From assembly GCA_024500155.1 (NCBI GenBank), contig CM044857.1, positions 46,767,001-46,831,000 on the forward strand: a DNA stretch of 64,000 nucleotides, in the 5' to 3' direction. The notes under the pieces were generated by a model. It had not been told where the DNA came from, did no database searches, and worked only from the letters and a program-made list of their open reading frames with translations. The position numbers and the translations under genes are program-made. The stretch's first letter is position 1, and every line of letters begins with the position of its first letter. Shown here in pieces: positions 61,260-64,000 of this stretch. This stretch comes from Chenopodium formosanum. Its lineage: Eukaryota; Streptophyta; Magnoliopsida; Caryophyllales; Amaranthaceae.

Positions 61260-62304
61260 TATACCTTCTCTGTCCCCACAACCAAACCCCTCTTCTAGAG
61301 AGAGAATTTCCCATTTTTTTAGAGGGAGAAACAAACTAACATAAACAATTTTACTTCTTTTTTTTCTTATTATTTTTAAATTTTCATTTCTTCTTCGTTA
61401 ATGAATGATCATTCATAATTTCTTTGGAGGAGAGAGAAAGATTTACGTATCTTCTTTGAGATTTTTTCATTGTAATAAAATAATAATTTTTAAAATACGA
61501 TTATTTTGTTCTACTTTTTTTTCCTTTGATCATCAATTGTAGATTAGGTAGTTATATTATTTGATCGAAGAACGAAGATCGGTTCGTTTGTTTGATTACC
61601 AGGTGCGGTTTTTTTTTTTTTGGTTTAATTTTGATGAATTTCGCTAAATTGTGCATAATTTTGATCTAACATGCTGAGCTTGTTTGAATTGTAACTGTTT
61701 GATTTGAGGTTTTGGTGAATATGTGCTGAATTTTGAGTTTTTTTTTTTTTTTTTTGGAAATGTTTCTCAGATTGGTTGATTTGGATTGTTGATCAAATGA
61801 TCATTGTGTTCGAGTTTTGTTAATTTGATCTGTACTTGCATTTTATGTTGATGATCAAGTTGTTAGGATCCAGAATTCGTAATTTTGTTGCGTAATTTTG
61901 TTGCTTTTACTCTCTCATGTACTTTTTTCGTGGCTTCTGTTGGAAGCAATTGTTAAAAAAAATTCATAATTCTTTGATTTCTGGTGGTTTTAAGAGAGAG
62001 GGTTTTGTAATTCTGAGGACTTTCGTGTTAGATTTTATTACTTTATTTGATCATAACAGAATTATTACGGAGTATGATCTAAATTATATTTGATTTTTTT
62101 CTTCTTTATATAATTTAATGCAATGTTGTAATGATGCCTGATTTGGAAACTTGGATTAAATTATGTTATGCAGACTTTACAGATTGTGTAGAATTTATGG
62201 AATAATTTCTGGTTTTATTGACTCGTTCATTGATTTTGCTGTCACACAGGATTTCCTACCATTTGTGAATTCTGTAGTTTTTTCCTGGCATGTATGTCTG
62301 AAAA
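61260..62304 (+). other. 5' leader and leader intron of the telomere-repeat-binding gene
   Basis: A CT/GA-rich leader (from about 61,270) ends at 61,602 (TTACCAG|GTGCGG) and appears to splice at 62,249/62,250 (TCACACAG|GATTTCC), 55 bp before the ATG. Long leader introns are common in this family's genomic neighbours, but the junctions are predicted by eye. Confidence 0.5.
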
Positions 62305-63898
62305 ATGGTGTTGTTAAAGAGAACGTTGGATCACGGTGTTAATGGATACCGTTCACCTGGTATACCTAGAGCTCCTAGATCCATACGGGTAAGTTTTGTT
62401 TGATTGTATTATGGTATATTACTGCATTGCTTTCGTTGCTCGATTTTGATGTGTAATTGGTTACAGAAACGGGGTTTTCGTCAGAAGACACCTGAAAACG
62501 GTGGCCAAGTATGTGCATTTGAGTTGTTGGCCACGGTTGCTGGAAAGTTGCTAGAAGAGAGTGAGTGCTCTTCTGCTTCTAGTAGTGCAGCTGTTGGATT
62601 TGATCAGTGCAGAATTGATAAGGATATCGTTGTTAAGAAGGAGCCTCTGGATGTTGATAAAACACTGGTAGGCGAACATGATGATCAGGGCAGTTCCGAG
62701 GGCAGTGTCTTTTTCTCTGGCCTTCAGAGGGATTCATGTAAAGGGAAGATTGAATTAGTGAATGAAGTGACTGGAAAGCACGGTTCTCCTTTCGCAAGCT
62801 CTGTGTGTTCTGAGAAGGTTGATTCTGATTCAAAGTTGGTGACCCAGAAAATCAACAGCTTGTTTGTAAAACATTCTTGTAAAGTAGATGGGAGTCTCCT
62901 CAAATGTGGGGAGTCTGATGACACTAGTTTAGAAAATGGGCTCATTAGGAAGCTATATGCTAACGGGGGTGCCTCAGGAGTTGATGCTGCAGCTAACAAG
63001 TCGTCTGCACCAACCAATTCTGAAGAAAATGTTAACTTGACCCTTGGTAGGGGTGCTAATCCTAATGCTTTGTCTCTGAAACAGGGGAAAGATGTAAAAA
63101 ACTGTAAAGATGATGATGAAATTCTTTCTCAGTGCTCTAAACCTAACAACATAATGAAGGCATTCAGGTCACCCGCATGTGACGAAGACAACAAGCTTTT
63201 GTCGTCCAAATACTGGAAGACGGCTCCAAAACTGAAGGATTATGAACCTTCTAACACAGGTTCGTTAATTGTTCTGTACATGTTGAATGGCTTTGATCAT
63301 TCTAGAAGGGAATTTGATGGTAACAATGTGTTAATTTTTGGTACTTAGATGGTGGATTAAAGAACAATGACACTGGTAAGAGGCACTCTTATGAGATAGA
63401 CAGGTCTCAGCGTAATACTCCATTCAAGAAACGAAGGTTATTTGATCGAAGCTCAGTGGTGACATATGATGGAGGCATAAGCTGTGAAAGTGTTTCTAAC
63501 TCGCCTGAGAAGGGCGTAGATGATGAGAAGAATGCCTCAGCTGGAAAGCTGCTTGAAGGTTTTTTTTTTATTACCTCATCTATATTGATTGGCTTGTTGT
63601 AATTCCAGTTTTATTAAAGAGCAAATTTTGATTAGATGTATCAAATTTCTTTATCATGCAGGGAAAGGGACACCATCTTCAGGTCTTTGCCGCCAAAAAT
63701 CTTGCAATTCTAGAAACTCTCAAGGTACTATTGGAGTTTTTTTAGTTGCATTTAACCCGTTGAGTTATAATTGCTTGTCCTGTGAGAATTTCTTACATGT
63801 AAAGTGTTTTTAATGCAGTGCGACTTAGCATCAAGTCCTTTAAAGTACCAGAGCTTTTCATTGAGGTTCCGGAGAGTGCAACTGTTGGCTCACTTAAG
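62305..63898 (+). CDS. TRP/TRF-like telomere repeat-binding protein, 5' part (continues off the right edge)
   Basis: Exons so far: 62,305-62,388; 62,467-63,259; 63,349-63,558; 63,662-63,724; 63,819-63,898, all in phase, 410 codons. The N-terminus MVLLKRTLDHGVNGYRSPGI then PRAPRSIRKRG, followed by CAFELLATVAGKLLEE, is the conserved opening of plant telomere repeat-binding proteins (TRP1, TRF-like). A long, serine- and charge-rich middle with basic KKRR (nuclear localisation) follows. The last exon starts the ubiquitin-like fold (VRLSIKSFKVPELFIEVPES). The C-terminal Myb-like telobox-binding domain, which binds TTTAGGG repeats, must lie beyond the window. The ATG is the first in a spliced leader. 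Which family member this is cannot be told from this half. Confidence 0.9.
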
Positions 63899-64000
63899 GT
63901 ATGCAACTGAGTTATTGTTTGCAAGAACATATAGTTTTTAATTTGGGATGTGGTGTCGGTTTATGTTTGAAAAGTATGCTGACAGTTTAATAGTTTCCAT

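Overview
The window is nuclear DNA of a flowering plant: intron-rich genes with GT-AG junctions, AT-rich spacers, long A/T homopolymers and many small transposons. Protein similarity and the repeat flavour suggest a eudicot, possibly of the beet/spinach/goosefoot group (Caryophyllales). That placement is inference.

Layout. 1-708 (minus): first coding exon and part of intron 1 of an AP-3 adaptor complex beta subunit gene. 0.9-3.5 kb: a hAT-like MITE and an LTR remnant between C-rich and G-rich arms. 4,094-10,055: a structurally complete Ty1/copia retrotransposon (minus) with 511-bp LTRs and a GTAAC target duplication; its polyprotein reading frame is broken three times. 12.0-42.1 kb (plus): a tandem cluster of five FACTOR OF DNA METHYLATION / IDN2-related genes. 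Gene A (12,054-15,321) has the full zf-XS, XS, coiled-coil and XH layout. Genes B (18,698-22,828), C (24,481-26,577), D (33,714-37,100) and E (38,890-42,125) lack zf-XS and XS and keep only coiled coil plus XH. B also runs past its XH domain into a second coiled coil. Between C and D lie an AT-rich nested-MITE block, an F-box/LRR/FBD gene with three zinc-knuckle-like C-terminal modules, and a 5'-truncated RTE-type LINE. 45,325-47,824 (minus): an alpha-expansin gene. 48-61.2 kb: a gene-poor stretch of MITEs, a hAT-type element, a SINE-like unit and microsatellites. 62,305 to the right edge (plus): 5' half of a TRP/TRF-like telomere-repeat-binding protein gene.

Known FDM/IDN2 proteins act in RNA-directed DNA methylation, where XS binds double-stranded RNA and XH with the coiled coil mediates dimerisation. 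The XH-only copies could form heterodimers with gene A or its relatives without binding RNA; this is inference. All exon boundaries were worked out by eye from reading frame and splice consensus.
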